Shown piece after piece: positions 1 to 11,824 of a stretch of 64,000 bases of DNA (positions are counted from its first letter, which is position 1; each line of letters starts with the position of its first letter). Location of the stretch: positions 898,657 through 962,656 of the forward strand of contig NW_004457442.1 of assembly GCF_000313135.1 (NCBI RefSeq), given 5' to 3'. This DNA comes from Acanthamoeba castellanii str. Neff (Eukaryota; Discosea; Longamoebia; Acanthamoebidae). The position numbers were made by a program, and so were the translations under genes. The notes beneath the pieces are model-generated. The model saw only the letters and a list, made by a program, of their open reading frames with translations, was not told where the DNA came from and did not search any database.

Positions 1-104
1 GAGGAGACGGCCGTCGAGGTGCTCATCACCGCCGAGAAGTACGGCCTCGACACCCTCAAGTTGTGGTGCGAAAAGCTCATCGTCGAAGTCATGGAGGTAC
101 CGCA

Positions 105-147
<43 letters not shown>

Positions 148-610
148 CACACGCAGAGCAAGAGAGAGACACACACGCACACGCACACGCACACACACGA
201 CACACAACACGACTGACCCTTTGTCTGTGCAGGAGCAGAACATTCCGTATTTCCTGCAGCTGGGAGATACGTACCACGCGCCGCACCTGAGGCGCTACTG
301 CCTGAGTGCCCTCTCGGCCCAGTACGACCACATCGATGCCGTCCTTCGCGCGGCCCCCGGCAGCGCGGGCGGGGTCGAGGAGCAGATCGAGAGCGACGAG
401 CTGCGGGCCGAAGTGCTGGGCATCGTGCACGAGCGGCGGCGCAAGCGGAACGCTCTGCTGGCCGACTACGAAGACGTCAACGACAAGGTCTACTTCAACA
501 CTGTGCTGCCCACGCTCGCCGATTCGCGCCAGCCGCTGGGCAGGGCCAGCGCCGTCTTCGGCGTCATGGTCGGCGTTGCAGCCGCTTGGGCCTTCCTCGG
601 TGGTATCTAG
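1..610 (+). CDS. BTB/POZ-domain protein, 3' part, tail-anchored (5' end outside window)
   Basis: Two exons are visible, 1-96 and 233-610, joined in phase 0 across an intron that starts GTACCG and ends TGCAG. The first exon (LITAEKYGLDTLKLWCEKLI) is the typical C-terminal helix of a BTB/POZ fold, a protein-interaction domain often found in cullin-3 adaptors. The second exon continues with a BACK-like helical stretch (IPYFLQLGDTYHAPHLRRYC), then a charged region rich in Arg and Glu. It ends in a short hydrophobic segment (AVFGVMVGVAAAWAFLGGI) just before the stop, consistent with a C-terminal membrane anchor. The intron is almost pure ACGC/CA microsatellite. The start and any N-terminal domains (ankyrin or RCC1 repeats are common partners) lie to the left of the window. 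It converges on the next gene with a 91-base gap. Confidence 0.75.
106..209. repeat. ACGC tetranucleotide plus CA-rich microsatellite inside BTB intron
   Basis: About eleven head-to-tail ACGC units run from 106 to about 149, followed by a GA-rich spacer and CACACG/CA units. The tract fills most of the intron between 97 and 232. Confidence 0.9.
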
Positions 611-701
611 TAGATTCTTGGAATTCCATTCTTCTAACCGGCAAGAACACAGACGGAGCAGAGGATTCTGAAAAATGTAGGAGCAGAGCGATTTTAATTT
701 T

Positions 702-1295
702 TTAATCGCCGCGCAGTCGCTCGAGGAGGTGAACGACGCTGTCGTGAGAGATGCCGTAGTCGGCGAGCGTTCGCGAATCCTCCAACTGGCGGCCTTGATA
801 GATGATGCGCTGCTGATCGGGGTACGGACCCAAGGCCGAATGGATGATCGCCTTGAGCGTCTCCACCGTCCACGAGGGGTGCACCATGAGCGCGTACGTG
901 TAGTCGCGCAACGTCCTGCAAAATACCTGCACGGTGTGTTGACCCTCGGCCAGGGGTCCCACGATCTTCTCCACGGTCGTGTAGGGATGCCAGGTCATAC
1001 CCGTGTCGCGCCTGCACACGGGGCACCGGAGGATTTTGTAGCGACCGTCGGGGTGCTTGGCCAGCGCGCACTGCTCGCACACGCGCAGCTTGGTGCACAC
1101 GCACCCGTCCGGTCCTCGGCGCACACGCAGCACTCGCCCGCCGGGTCGATGTTGGCCCACCGGCGGTCGTCGACGGGTGAACCTGGTTGCGTCGGGCGGC
1201 AGGTGGCGGGTGTGCGCGAGGCCGTTGAACGAGACCGACCTCCCCACCGTACGGTGCCCGTCGGGCAGTTGCACATAAGCGGGGCGATGGTCCAT
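702..1295 (-). CDS. Zinc-finger (RING-like) protein with C-terminal ubiquitin-like domain
   Basis: A single open frame of 197 codons starts at ATG 1295 ([13 protein letters not shown]). The last ~78 residues ([19 protein letters not shown], then [18 protein letters not shown], ending HLLERLRGD) form a ubiquitin-like beta-grasp with the standard spacing of the [10 protein letters not shown] strand. The middle is Cys-rich ([12 protein letters not shown], then CPVCRRD), resembling a RING finger. The expected first Cys pair (ECCVCAED) lies in another reading frame over about 1115-1165. Reading it would need one extra and one missing base, so the stretch may hold two compensating frameshifts or assembly errors. 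A RING plus Ubl combination suggests a role in ubiquitin transfer, but this is inference. The stop is 91 bases from the convergent BTB gene and the start lies 130 bases from the ATM stop. Confidence 0.7.
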   Translation of the reverse strand: MDHRPAYVQLPDGHRTVGRSVSFNGLAHTRHLPPDATRFTRRRPPVGQHRPGGRVLRVRRGPDGCVCTKLRVCEQCALAKHPDGRYKILRCPVCRRDTGMTWHPYTTVEKIVGPLAEGQHTVQVFCRTLRDYTYALMVHPSWTVETLKAIIHSALGPYPDQQRIIYQGRQLEDSRTLADYGISHDSVVHLLERLRGD

Positions 1296-1425
1296 GGTGT
1301 GTGAAGAGCTGGACCCCAGAAGGGGTCGCGGTGGCTTCTTTTTTGGCCTCTCGCACTTCCAAGAAAAAGATGTTAAAAATTTGGAAGTGCGCGGCGTGCG
1401 CAACAAGAACGCGAAGGCCTGGAGT

Positions 1426-3089
1426 TTACAGCCACGGTGCCCAGCCAGCAAACATCTCGGCAAGACGAATAGGGTCCTGGGCCTCGGCGACGAGCTGCTT
1501 GACTTGACCCTCCACACTCAGGGCCTGTCCGTACTCGTAGCCCTGCAGCTTGGCCTTCAGTCGAAGCAGCGCCCGTTCCGCGTCCTTGTTGCCGCTCGCC
1601 CCCGACGAACCGCCCGACTCGGCATCGCCTGGGCCGGAAAAGATAAATCAACTAAACTAATCATAATAATACTAATTATTATATAATATAAATTAATATA
1701 AATAATAAGAATAATAGTGTCAATAAATAAATAGAAAGACATACCAACTTCCTGGATGCCTTCGTTCTGCTCGTTGTCCTCTCGCTGCAGCTGAAGGGCC
1801 TTGACGGGGGAGAGTGCCCACTTGAAGAGCGGGTCGTGGATGAAGACCTCCATGATGGTGAGTAGGAACTCGTGAGACGCCCGCAGCACTTGCATCGTCT
1901 CCTCGCAGCACCGCCGGAAGACCCCCTCGCAGCCGGTGATGCCCATGCCATCCACGATGTCCCGCGTCAGGCGGAAGGGGACCACCTCGGGCGTACGCAG
2001 GGTCTTGCCCTGCTCGAACGCCACGCCCAGATCGATGTGCACCACCTCCGCCGTGGCCTTGTCGATCAGGATGTTCTGCGCATGCCGATCGCCCAGACCC
2101 ACCACGTAGCCTACCATAACATACACAACATATCATAATTATAAACATATTTTTTATATATAAACATATTCATATAAAAATTCAGAAATATTAGGAAGGA
2201 GGAGGAGTACCGAGGATGGAAGACGAGGCCACGGAGCGGATGTAGTTGAGACGGTGTTCGAACCACAGAGGAGGATCGGGGAACTGCTCCAGGAAGAAGT
2301 GGTGGAACACCGGCTTGAACCTGTCCAGCACCGAATCGAACACCTGCTCAACAACAGAAAGAAGTAGAAGATGCAAAAGAAGTGTTAAAAAAAAAGAGCA
2401 GCGATGTGTGGCGGTCAATCGGATGATTGGATGAGCGGACGAAACCTTGCGCCTCTTCTTGGCGGTGGCGGCTTCCTGCATCTCCTTACGGCAGTCGGCC
2501 GAGAGTATGTCGTTGGGCCGATACCGCACATGCGCGCCCGATTTGTAGTCCCGTGCGGTGCCGATGAGGTACTGCCCCAGCGGGATCGTGTTTTGCACCC
2601 ACTCCAGCAGACCCGCACACGGCGTCAGAGGTATCACCTGCGCAGGTAATTGAGGTAAGTTTACCGCACACGCACCACCGCACACGCACACACACACACA
2701 CACACGACACACACCTTGTAGCTCCTAACGCGCAGGCGGCGCTTCCTCGTTTCGGGATTCTCACGAAGCAGGATGTTGACCATGAGGAACATCTGCTGCA
2801 TCACCGCGTCTTGACGCAGATCATCCGAACCTGCCCGGTGACGATGACACGGTGTGAACGAAAAGCAGAGAAAACTGTTTGTCGAGTACAGTACTCGCGG
2901 GAGTGGGGCTCTTACCCTTGACCAACTGTTTGTAGTACTGCCCGTCGGAGCCGATGCATTCGATGATCTTTGGCAAGTTGAGACCGCCGGCAAGGCTGAA
3001 CGTGTCGCTGAACCTGCTGATGGTGACCATTCCCTGTGTGGTGCCCAGCACAATTTTAGTCTTGTTTAGTCATTGAACGTTGGCCAGAT

Positions 3090-3159
<70 letters not shown>

Positions 3160-5864
3160 GGATACCTGATAGTTGGCGTCTGAACTGACGTCGTAGTTGA
3201 TCGTCGGCACGGGCACCAGCGAGAGATTGCGGACGTTGCGTACCGAACCGAGCAAAGGTATCGGTTTGGTCTTGTTGAGGAGAAAAAGTGATGAGTACTC
3301 TCCAAGCCGGTTCATGTGCACCACAGTGGAACATACCTCGCCTTTGTAGTTGGAGACGTCCATGAAGGCAAGCTCGATGTAGGCCCCTATCAGCTTCTCC
3401 ATCTCCTGAATCAGTTGCTTGTGCTTGGTCGCCCGCAGGCGATTGAGCAGATCTGTGTCGGGGGAAAAAATGAGAAATTGGACCACTTGAAGGGAGTTGA
3501 TGAAGAGGCAACCTTTGGCGGCCGTGGCCTTGTCGTTGTCCACCAGGTAGCGATTCTTGCTCTTTTGGGCAGCGACGACGCGGTCGCCGTTGGAGAGCGC
3601 GAAGATTTGCCACAGGGCGTGGTGCGGGTGGTCTACCGCGATGGCCTCGATGACGGTGTTCAGCACGTCCTGGAAGTTGGCCGTGCCGCCATCTCCGCCG
3701 GTCTCGTCCCCTTCCTCTTCGCTGTCTCCCAGTTGCTTGGCCTTGCCTTTGCCTTTGCTCGCGCCAGCAGCCGCAGCAGCGGCTCTGGTCTTGCTGCGCC
3801 CCACGTACTTGGTCACTTTGCCCGCCACCGACCTGGCCTTGCCTCTCCTTTTGTCCGACGCTCCGGCCTGTTGTTGGATCGGCGTACTTGGTTAGAACAA
3901 TAAAAGCATAATTATATAATAAAAGAATATAATAATAACAATAAACGTGTACCTTGGCAATCTCGGTCGGCGCGGCATGGATGCGTGAGGCGATTTGATA
4001 GATAAGCGGCACAAATTTGCGGGAGGGCAGCCCTTCCTGGAGCGACTCACTGAGCTTGAAGTTCACCGTTGGGTCTGCCAAGGTGCAACATAGGATGGAA
4101 AGAAGGTGTGAGGAGAGAAGGTGGTGGGAAAGTAGTCGTAACAATATCACGAACCTGATGGGTTGTTGAACCAGAGCGAGCACAGGCGGAACATGACCCT
4201 GATGTCATACTTGTCCCCGCTCAGCAGACACCTCAAATAGTTTTCCACAGCCGAATGCAACAGCTCCTCGCGATCTGGCCACAGACATAGCAGCAGAGCG
4301 AGAGGCGTTGGTTGGGTGAGGGCAATTGCACTGGGAGGCATGGGGCGGCACGGGGTTGTACCCTTTTCGAGGCGCCGGTTCTCGGACTTGTCGATTTCGC
4401 ACTGTCGGCGCAGCACGATGGTGTGACGCAGTAGATCTTTGTCCTTGGGTCGTGTCTCGAGCAGCTTCTCGCACTGCTGCAGCTCCCTTTCCTTTTGCTT
4501 GCGTAGCTCTTGCGACATGGCCCACTCGCTTGACTTGAGCTTTTCAACCAAGTGTCCGTACAACCCTGATAACGTGCGAGAGTTAGTGAGCAACCGCCCC
4601 AAAAGAACTTGGGTCCAGCGTGGGTGCCCGACGGCACGTACCGTCAGCGTAGCGAGCCAGCGTGAAGTAGGCTCGACCGCGGTTGCCATCATCAAAGTGC
4701 TGATAGAGTTCGACCGTCTTCTGGAGGTGGTCGTTGATGATCGTCGAAGAGCTCTCCGAACGAGTTTCGGCGAGCCACTTGCCTGCGCATATAAATGTGC
4801 ATCAGGTGATGAACAGTTGCCTTGCCGGGAGGTTCAGCCTCTTTCAAACGTTACCTGTGCAATAGGTGGCCTCTGCGTAGGCCCTGAGCAGGCGCTCATC
4901 AAGCGAAGCGGGTCTTCCCTTCTCAGTCGCCTTGGCCTTGCCGCGGCTTGCAACCTCCACGTGCTTTGTGTAAAGCTCTTCCAGGGACTTGGTCAACAGC
5001 TTGCCGATGCTGATGGCCTTGTCGCCCTCGCCCTGTTTTATATACACATCACCAACCACCCCGGACCATGTGCTGTCAGTCAGATTCCAGATAAGACAAG
5101 AACAACAAATAAGAAAAAAGAAGGCGCACCTGGTCCCAGAGTACTCGGGCTTCGGCCAGACGCCAGGATACGCTACTGACCGCATCCTGGTGGCTTACGT
5201 GCTTGAGCTAGAAGAGGAGTTATAACAAGGAGGTCAATCAGTCAAACAGACAAATACGCGATGCGGCGGTTTGTGCGTGCGCGGTACCTGATGGATGCAG
5301 TTGGAGGCGATCTGGAAGCACTCGGCCTTGCGAGCCAGTTGGGCAAAGGTGCTCAGCTGCGCGGGGAGGTACTCCCCCTTCTCCAGGATCTTGAGAAGCG
5401 TGGTGCCCAGGGAGAGCAGGGGCTCGATCAGCTCAAAGTTGTTCTCCATCAGCGAAAGCCGTTCGCGCCAGCCGCTGAGCAGGTTGTCCATCTCCACCGC
5501 CGACGGGATCCGCTTCGTGCGTAGAGTGAGCCCAGCGCTCGTGCCTGCCATGGATTGTCGCCCCTCTCAGGCGTTAGATGCGCAGTGGGTGGTGGCAAAG
5601 CTGGGCGCGAATTCCTAACATACCAGGGGTCATGGGCGAAGGCGTCGCGTCGATTCGCTTGTCTTCCCCCCAGCGAAGATTCCAGGCGTGCTCGATCTCG
5701 CCCAGGAACTGAAGCTTGGCCAAGGCCGGGTAGACGCTCTTGGTACTCTCCAGACTGGTCACGCCGATTGCTCGCACCAGTTCCAAACGCGTCTTACGGA
5801 GGTTCTTCCAGAACACGGCTTGGTCGCCATCATGCAGCGACCTGGGTACGACTGGCTGATCAGC

Positions 5865-5922
<58 letters not shown>

Positions 5923-8900
5923 GCGCACCTGAGACATTGATATGATCCCATGTGGAAGTTGGAGTTGCTCGAAGGCGACTGCGCTTGATCATCTCCGCCC
6001 TCGTCCGACTGCCGCGTGAACAAGAGTGGGTTGACGGAATGACGGAACCAGTCCATCTGCCACTTGCACGTACGCCAGGCCTCCTGTACAAATGTGGTGC
6101 GGTACAGGAAGGAATGTAAGAAAACTGTGTCAGCCTTAAAGTTGGAGGAGAGCAGCGTACGGCGTATTGGAATTCGGAGAGATCCAGGAAGTGGCTCGGG
6201 TATTGTACGGCGAAGCCGCGCAGGTACACCTCCAGCAGGTGGTGGTGGCCCAGTCTCTGCAGTGAAGTCAGCAGGCCCTGACAGAGCGGAAGCGGGGGTC
6301 GGTTGCCGGAGTGCTGCAGCGTCATATCGTATGCGCCCAGGGCCTTGCTCCAATCGTGCTCGTGCTCGTAGGTTTTGATTCGCGAGTGGATGCTGGATTT
6401 CAAGTGATAAAAGGAATTGTGTCAGTCCATTGCTGAGAAGTTATAATGAAGAGAATAAATTAAAAAGGGGGTACCTCTGATTTCGTTGAAGGCCATAGAT
6501 GCTGTCCGGTTCGTTGATGTTGCTATAGATCCCCAGCAACAGCTCCATGTAGGGGGGCGTTTCGTCCTGGTCGACCACCGCCATTCTGTCGCTGCCGTTG
6601 CTACTGCCTGCGCTGCTGCCGCCGCCGTGGACATCAAGGAAGCGCGAGTAGGACTCATCCGGTGGCAGTTGGAGCTGCCCTATCTCCTTTTCGCACCACA
6701 GCTCAACGTATAGCAGCGAGGTGAGGTAGGCCGAACACCTGTTAAGGGAGTTCAGGTTAGTGTATCAGCTGACAGCACCTACATCATCGTCGTTATCAGC
6801 ATCAGCATCAATAATACCTCTGAGCCGCACGTGCGATGTCCAGGAAGTTGAAGTCCTTCCAGAAGTCCGTGTGCCAGAACCTCTGGCAACCGCTCTTTGC
6901 TCCTCCCTTCTTCTCCGGAGGAGCTTTGAAGTCGCCTGTGGTCCATCATCAAAGACGCACGACTCAAATGAGAACTAACGCTTCCAGGAAGCAAAGGCCG
7001 AAAGGTTGAGCGATAGGTACCTCGCTTCTTCGATGTGACAATGGGCTCTTCGGGTTCCTCGCCTTGTGCCATAAATTGCTTCCGCAAGACATTGAGCGTG
7101 TGCAGCGTAAGCTGGATCGACTCAGTATTGGTGTTAGCGTCACACAGGATGTAGGTCCTGCAGGAGTGGTCAAGTGAGTGAGTGTTGGCGCTCCTGTAAT
7201 GGTGGTGTACGGGCGCATGAAAGGGTCGAGGCATCGCACCTCAAGTTGTACGAGACATAGGCAGCCAGGCTCATAGTTGAAGCGGTGCTCGATGACGCCG
7301 TGGTGAGCGTGATTGTGGAGTCGTCGGGGAAGCAGATGACGTTCATCACCAGGAAGGGGAAGAGAAATTCAGCAAACTCGGGCTTCTTCAGGCACATCGG
7401 AGCGGACAAATGCAGCATCCTGCCCGAGATCAAGTAATAAAAACAAGAAATGTAAGTCACTGCCGCGCACGCGCTTTTGGTCCAGCAGCGCTGATGAGTG
7501 CAAGACAACGAACCTGTCCTTCACGGCGTGTTTGGCCAACGCGTAGGCAACGTGGCACACCCATTCGTTGTAGCTGTTGTACTTGTGCGGAGACCAGAGA
7601 TCGGCCGTGGAAAGAGCGATCTCGGGGAGAGCATACGGGAAGGCAGGAGGCTGAGAAGCAGAGATACGCGCAACTTTAAGGAGCCAAGCCTTGATACAAA
7701 TTAAAAGAAATATAAAAAGAAACTAACGAAAGGATGTACCTTGGCGTTCTTGACCGAGGGGCGGTAGGGCATCAGCTCCTCCTTGATCTCTTCGCTCAGA
7801 GCGTTGAGGGCGCTGTTGCCAGAGTTGGTGCACAGGACTGCTTTCAGACAGTTGGAGGCCATGTGCAGAACGTCGACATCGGTGTCGGTGAGGTAGGCAT
7901 TCAACAGCTCCAAGATAGAGATCTGTCGGCCGGTTCGACGCGCGCAGGGTTAGCACGGAGACAGAACAGCAAAGAAATAAATTGAACGGTACCTTGGCGG
8001 CCTTGGTCTGTTGCTCCTTGGACGCCCGCCCTGGGGGACCACCAGCCGACTGCGAGGCGTCATGCGGGAACGAGAAGGCGATGGCGTAGGGGTCAACCGC
8101 ACCCAGCTCGCCCAGGCACTCACCAGCCATTTGCTGGATCGCGCTGTCGTATTGAGGAGCGCACAGCTGTACGAGCTCCCAGATCAACCGATCGATCAGG
8201 CTCTGCTGTGTCTCGGCGCCCTGCGAGGCAACTGCAATCAACAGAAAAACTCGTCAACGTCGAGAGACAAGAGTGCAGTTGGTTGATTGATTGGTTGACG
8301 TACCTTCGGAGGAAGGTGCCTGTTGCTGTTGCTGTCCCAAATAGGGCATTTGCGCCTGCTTCAGTAGACGAGTGAGATCCGTCTTGGACGTCTTGAGCAG
8401 CCTCTTGAGATGCGCCAGGGAAGCTATCTTCGTCGCAACGGAGATGGCGGATGACGCGGCGACCTTGTGTGCCATCGAGCCCGTCCCAGCTCCCGCCCAG
8501 GTGCGAATGAAGCGCTCGATCTCTCCGGCCAGGCTGTACTCGCCTCGCATACTAACATGCAGCCAAACATGAGTGAAGGCCAGACATCAAAATAAGAACA
8601 AAAAATAATAAATAATATGGTACCTGTAGTAGATTCTGTTGATCTCTGCGAATACGGAGCTCTCCGGGAATGGGTCCAGGTGCAGTATCGCGTCCTTGAT
8701 CTGGGTCTGCTTCATCAGTAGCGAGAGCACCGAGAGGGCCTCGAGTTGACCCGGCTTGTTGACCCGTTGCGCGAGCGGAACGATCGAAGTGACGATGGCC
8801 TTGAGGTGGTGGCCCAACCTCTTGCCGTTCTTCTCCAGCGCGAGTGTCTATTGAATGGAGGCAAAGTTCAGCAGAACAGAAATATAATGCAAAGAAATTG

Positions 8901-11782
8901 AAAGAAAAAGGTACCGCTATCTGCTTGAGCAGGTCACAAGAGAGCGAAGCCAGGTTGGGGTTGTTGATCGAGCGGAGGATGGTATGAATGACGTCACGCA
9001 GCACGCTGGCGGTGCAGGCGTTATCGCCCAATATCTCGACGAAGAACTTTAGCACTCGGAAGGCCCTCAATTGATCCTGCGAGCAGCAGAAGCCGCAGAG
9101 TGGGACGAGAGTTGAGCAGGCTCAACTGTCATAAGCTGAGAGAGTTGAGTTGCGTGGTACCTGGCGCCGATGGGCGGTAGCCAAGCGCTGGTTGAGGTGT
9201 AGCAATATCTTCTGCACTCGGTCCTTCGTCTTGAAGAAGAGGGAAACCACTTCCACCTTGAACCCCTGAGCCAAGTGTTTCAGTACGTTCTTGATGGTGT
9301 CGGCGGAGAAGTAGAGATTGCTGTCATCTTCGTCCTCTTCTTCCTCCTTCTCCGCAGACCGTTCTTGACTCTCGCTATCCTCAACTGCAGTAAATATGGT
9401 GGAAAGCGTAAGGTTACAATTTGAGCTGTAGCGAGAGACGCATTGATATCAAACACCAATGGAGTGTACCAGACAGTTGGATCTTGGTGAGGTCGAGCAG
9501 CTTGATGAGGATCGTGTCGAGTTCTTTGGGTATCAGCTGGTTCACCACCTCCGCACCCACAAACGTCGGCAGAAAGGTCTCGCAAATGTACATGCCCAGG
9601 TCCTTCTTCTCCTTGCTCGGCGCGTAGTAGAGCGGAAACGTTTGCGCAAAGATGGCCGGATAATGCTGGAGCACTGTCCAGAGCAGAAAGTACTTCATAA
9701 GCCCTCACGCTGTGTGTTTGACCGACACGCACACGCACACACCACTGACACACACCGCACACGAGAGCATACCGAGTTTCTCGGGAGTGACGGCCAACTG
9801 TTGTGCGACGAGCTCGAGGTTGTCGCGGTCGGTCAGATAGACGAGCTTGGGCAGCAGGATGGCGGCGAAGTGGCTGAGGAAGTCCTTGAGGCTGGCTTCG
9901 TTGAGGAGGTGAATCGGGAAGAGGTGGAGTGGGAACTTGGCCTCGCACCACCGGCCCAGGAGGAAGGGCAGGTGGTCGGAGAGCAGCGACTGAGACGAGG
10001 GATAGGAGAGCGTCAGCGCGATGTGCTCGATGATGTAGGCCACGAGGTCGGACATCTCCTCTGCTTCGTCTCGGCCGCCTTCGTCGTCATCTTCAATCTC
10101 GTCCTCTTCGTCGTCGCCGTCGCGCTTCTTCTCTTTTCCCTTGCGAGAAGACTTGGTTGTCGCTGCGGCCTTGGGTGCGGGTTTCTTCTCTTCAGCACCG
10201 CTACCGCTGATGACGCACAGCTCGAACAGGATGCGCTGCTCGTTGTCCGGCGACACGCACGCAATCTCCCCGAGCGTGAGCAGGGCGGTGACTCTGCCCT
10301 CCTCGGAATGGTACTTGCCTGTGAACACACACGCACAGGGTGAAAAAAAAAGAGTTGAAAAAATGAGAGAGCGCCGGGAAGAAGAACCGCGACCCTTGTG
10401 TCGTTGGGGAGGCGGGCACACGCACTGATAGGCAGCAGCTGGGGCGACAAGTCGTTGAATATTTGGGCTTGGTGCGGGTAGAGCGAGAAGAACAGGGTGA
10501 TCGCCCGGCTCATGTACTTGCGCACTTGATAGCTCGGGTCCTTTGTGTCGGTGTTGTGCCGGGCACGAAGAGTGAGTGGAAAAGTTTGGAGGAAAAAGAA
10601 GGGGCCTAGACCAGTCCCGACGTACCTGGAGCAGCTTGAGAAAGACCTCGGAGAAGTCCTCGCCGTCCTCCTCTTCGAGGTTGAGGAACTCACGGACGCA
10701 CTGCGCCAGGGCCACGCGAGTGGGCCAGCTTATTTTGCCGTTTTCCCAGAGGGCGACGAAGGTCTTGAGCAGCGCGGTGCCGATCTTGATTGCAAACTTC
10801 CTGTGGTCCTCCGAGCTGATGATCTGAAAGGCACATGGTTCAGTGAAGGGCACCACATCATGGTGTCCATTTGTTTCCATATGGCGCCGCGAGAAGAGCG
10901 TTCAAATACCTTGGCGTTGAGGAGACCGATAACGCGCTCGACAACTCGTAGCAGATTCCGGCGTACGGACTCCCGGCCAAACGCGTCCGGCTGCGAGGTG
11001 AGCCGTCTGATGCCCGTCAACACCTTTGGGGGTGAAATATACGCACCAGGCCAACATAGAGTCAGTGCACACGCATTGAGCAGAACACGCACACGCACGC
11101 ACATGCACACGCACACGCACACAAAGCCAAAATGATGCGGTACCTTTTTGACATAGTTGGCCTTGGTCTCATGGCCCAGGTCCTTTCCGGCGAGACGCGC
11201 GTCATCCAGCGGAAGCGCAGGAGGGTACACGCTGTCGTCGTAGAACATGCTGTCCTTGTCGATGGGAGCAGCTGGTACCCATCATTTAGAAGTGTGAGCT
11301 AGCGCTCTGCTATGTTCAAACCACCTTATGGGTATTGCGGTTGATTGTCGTACCGGACGTCTGGAGCGCTGGTTTGCTGTTGCAAATGTCCAGCAGGTGT
11401 GCAGCCAGCTCGAACTTGAAGTTGACGATCTGGGTGAGCTTGAACAGCTCCATCAGCACATCACCGATGCTTTCGACGGACTGACAGAGCTGCGACGTGG
11501 CAATCTTGGCTATCGTGCGAGCTGCCATCAGTACACAGTCGTCGTTGGGCGTGCTGGCCATTTCGCCTTCGGAGAGGTGAAGAAGATGGGTCAGCTTCTG
11601 TGGCACGAGTGGACGGAGGTAAGGGCCTAAGTACTGGAAGCCAGTTCGCTAGCACTTGTATCGCCGAAGCTCTCCTGCTTGGCTCGACCTCCTCGCATGG
11701 GGCTCTGCACCACTGGGGTTTCCTCCATCAAATCCAGGTCCACAGTGTCTGATCGAGAGTGAGACCTCGTCGCTATGAGGGC

Positions 11783-11824
<42 letters not shown>

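Noticed and set aside
3070..3160. Poly-Asp stretch that appears to extend an ATM exon
   Set aside because: It is the (ATC)23 microsatellite. Good splice sites on both sides remove it, and ATM sequence continues without it.
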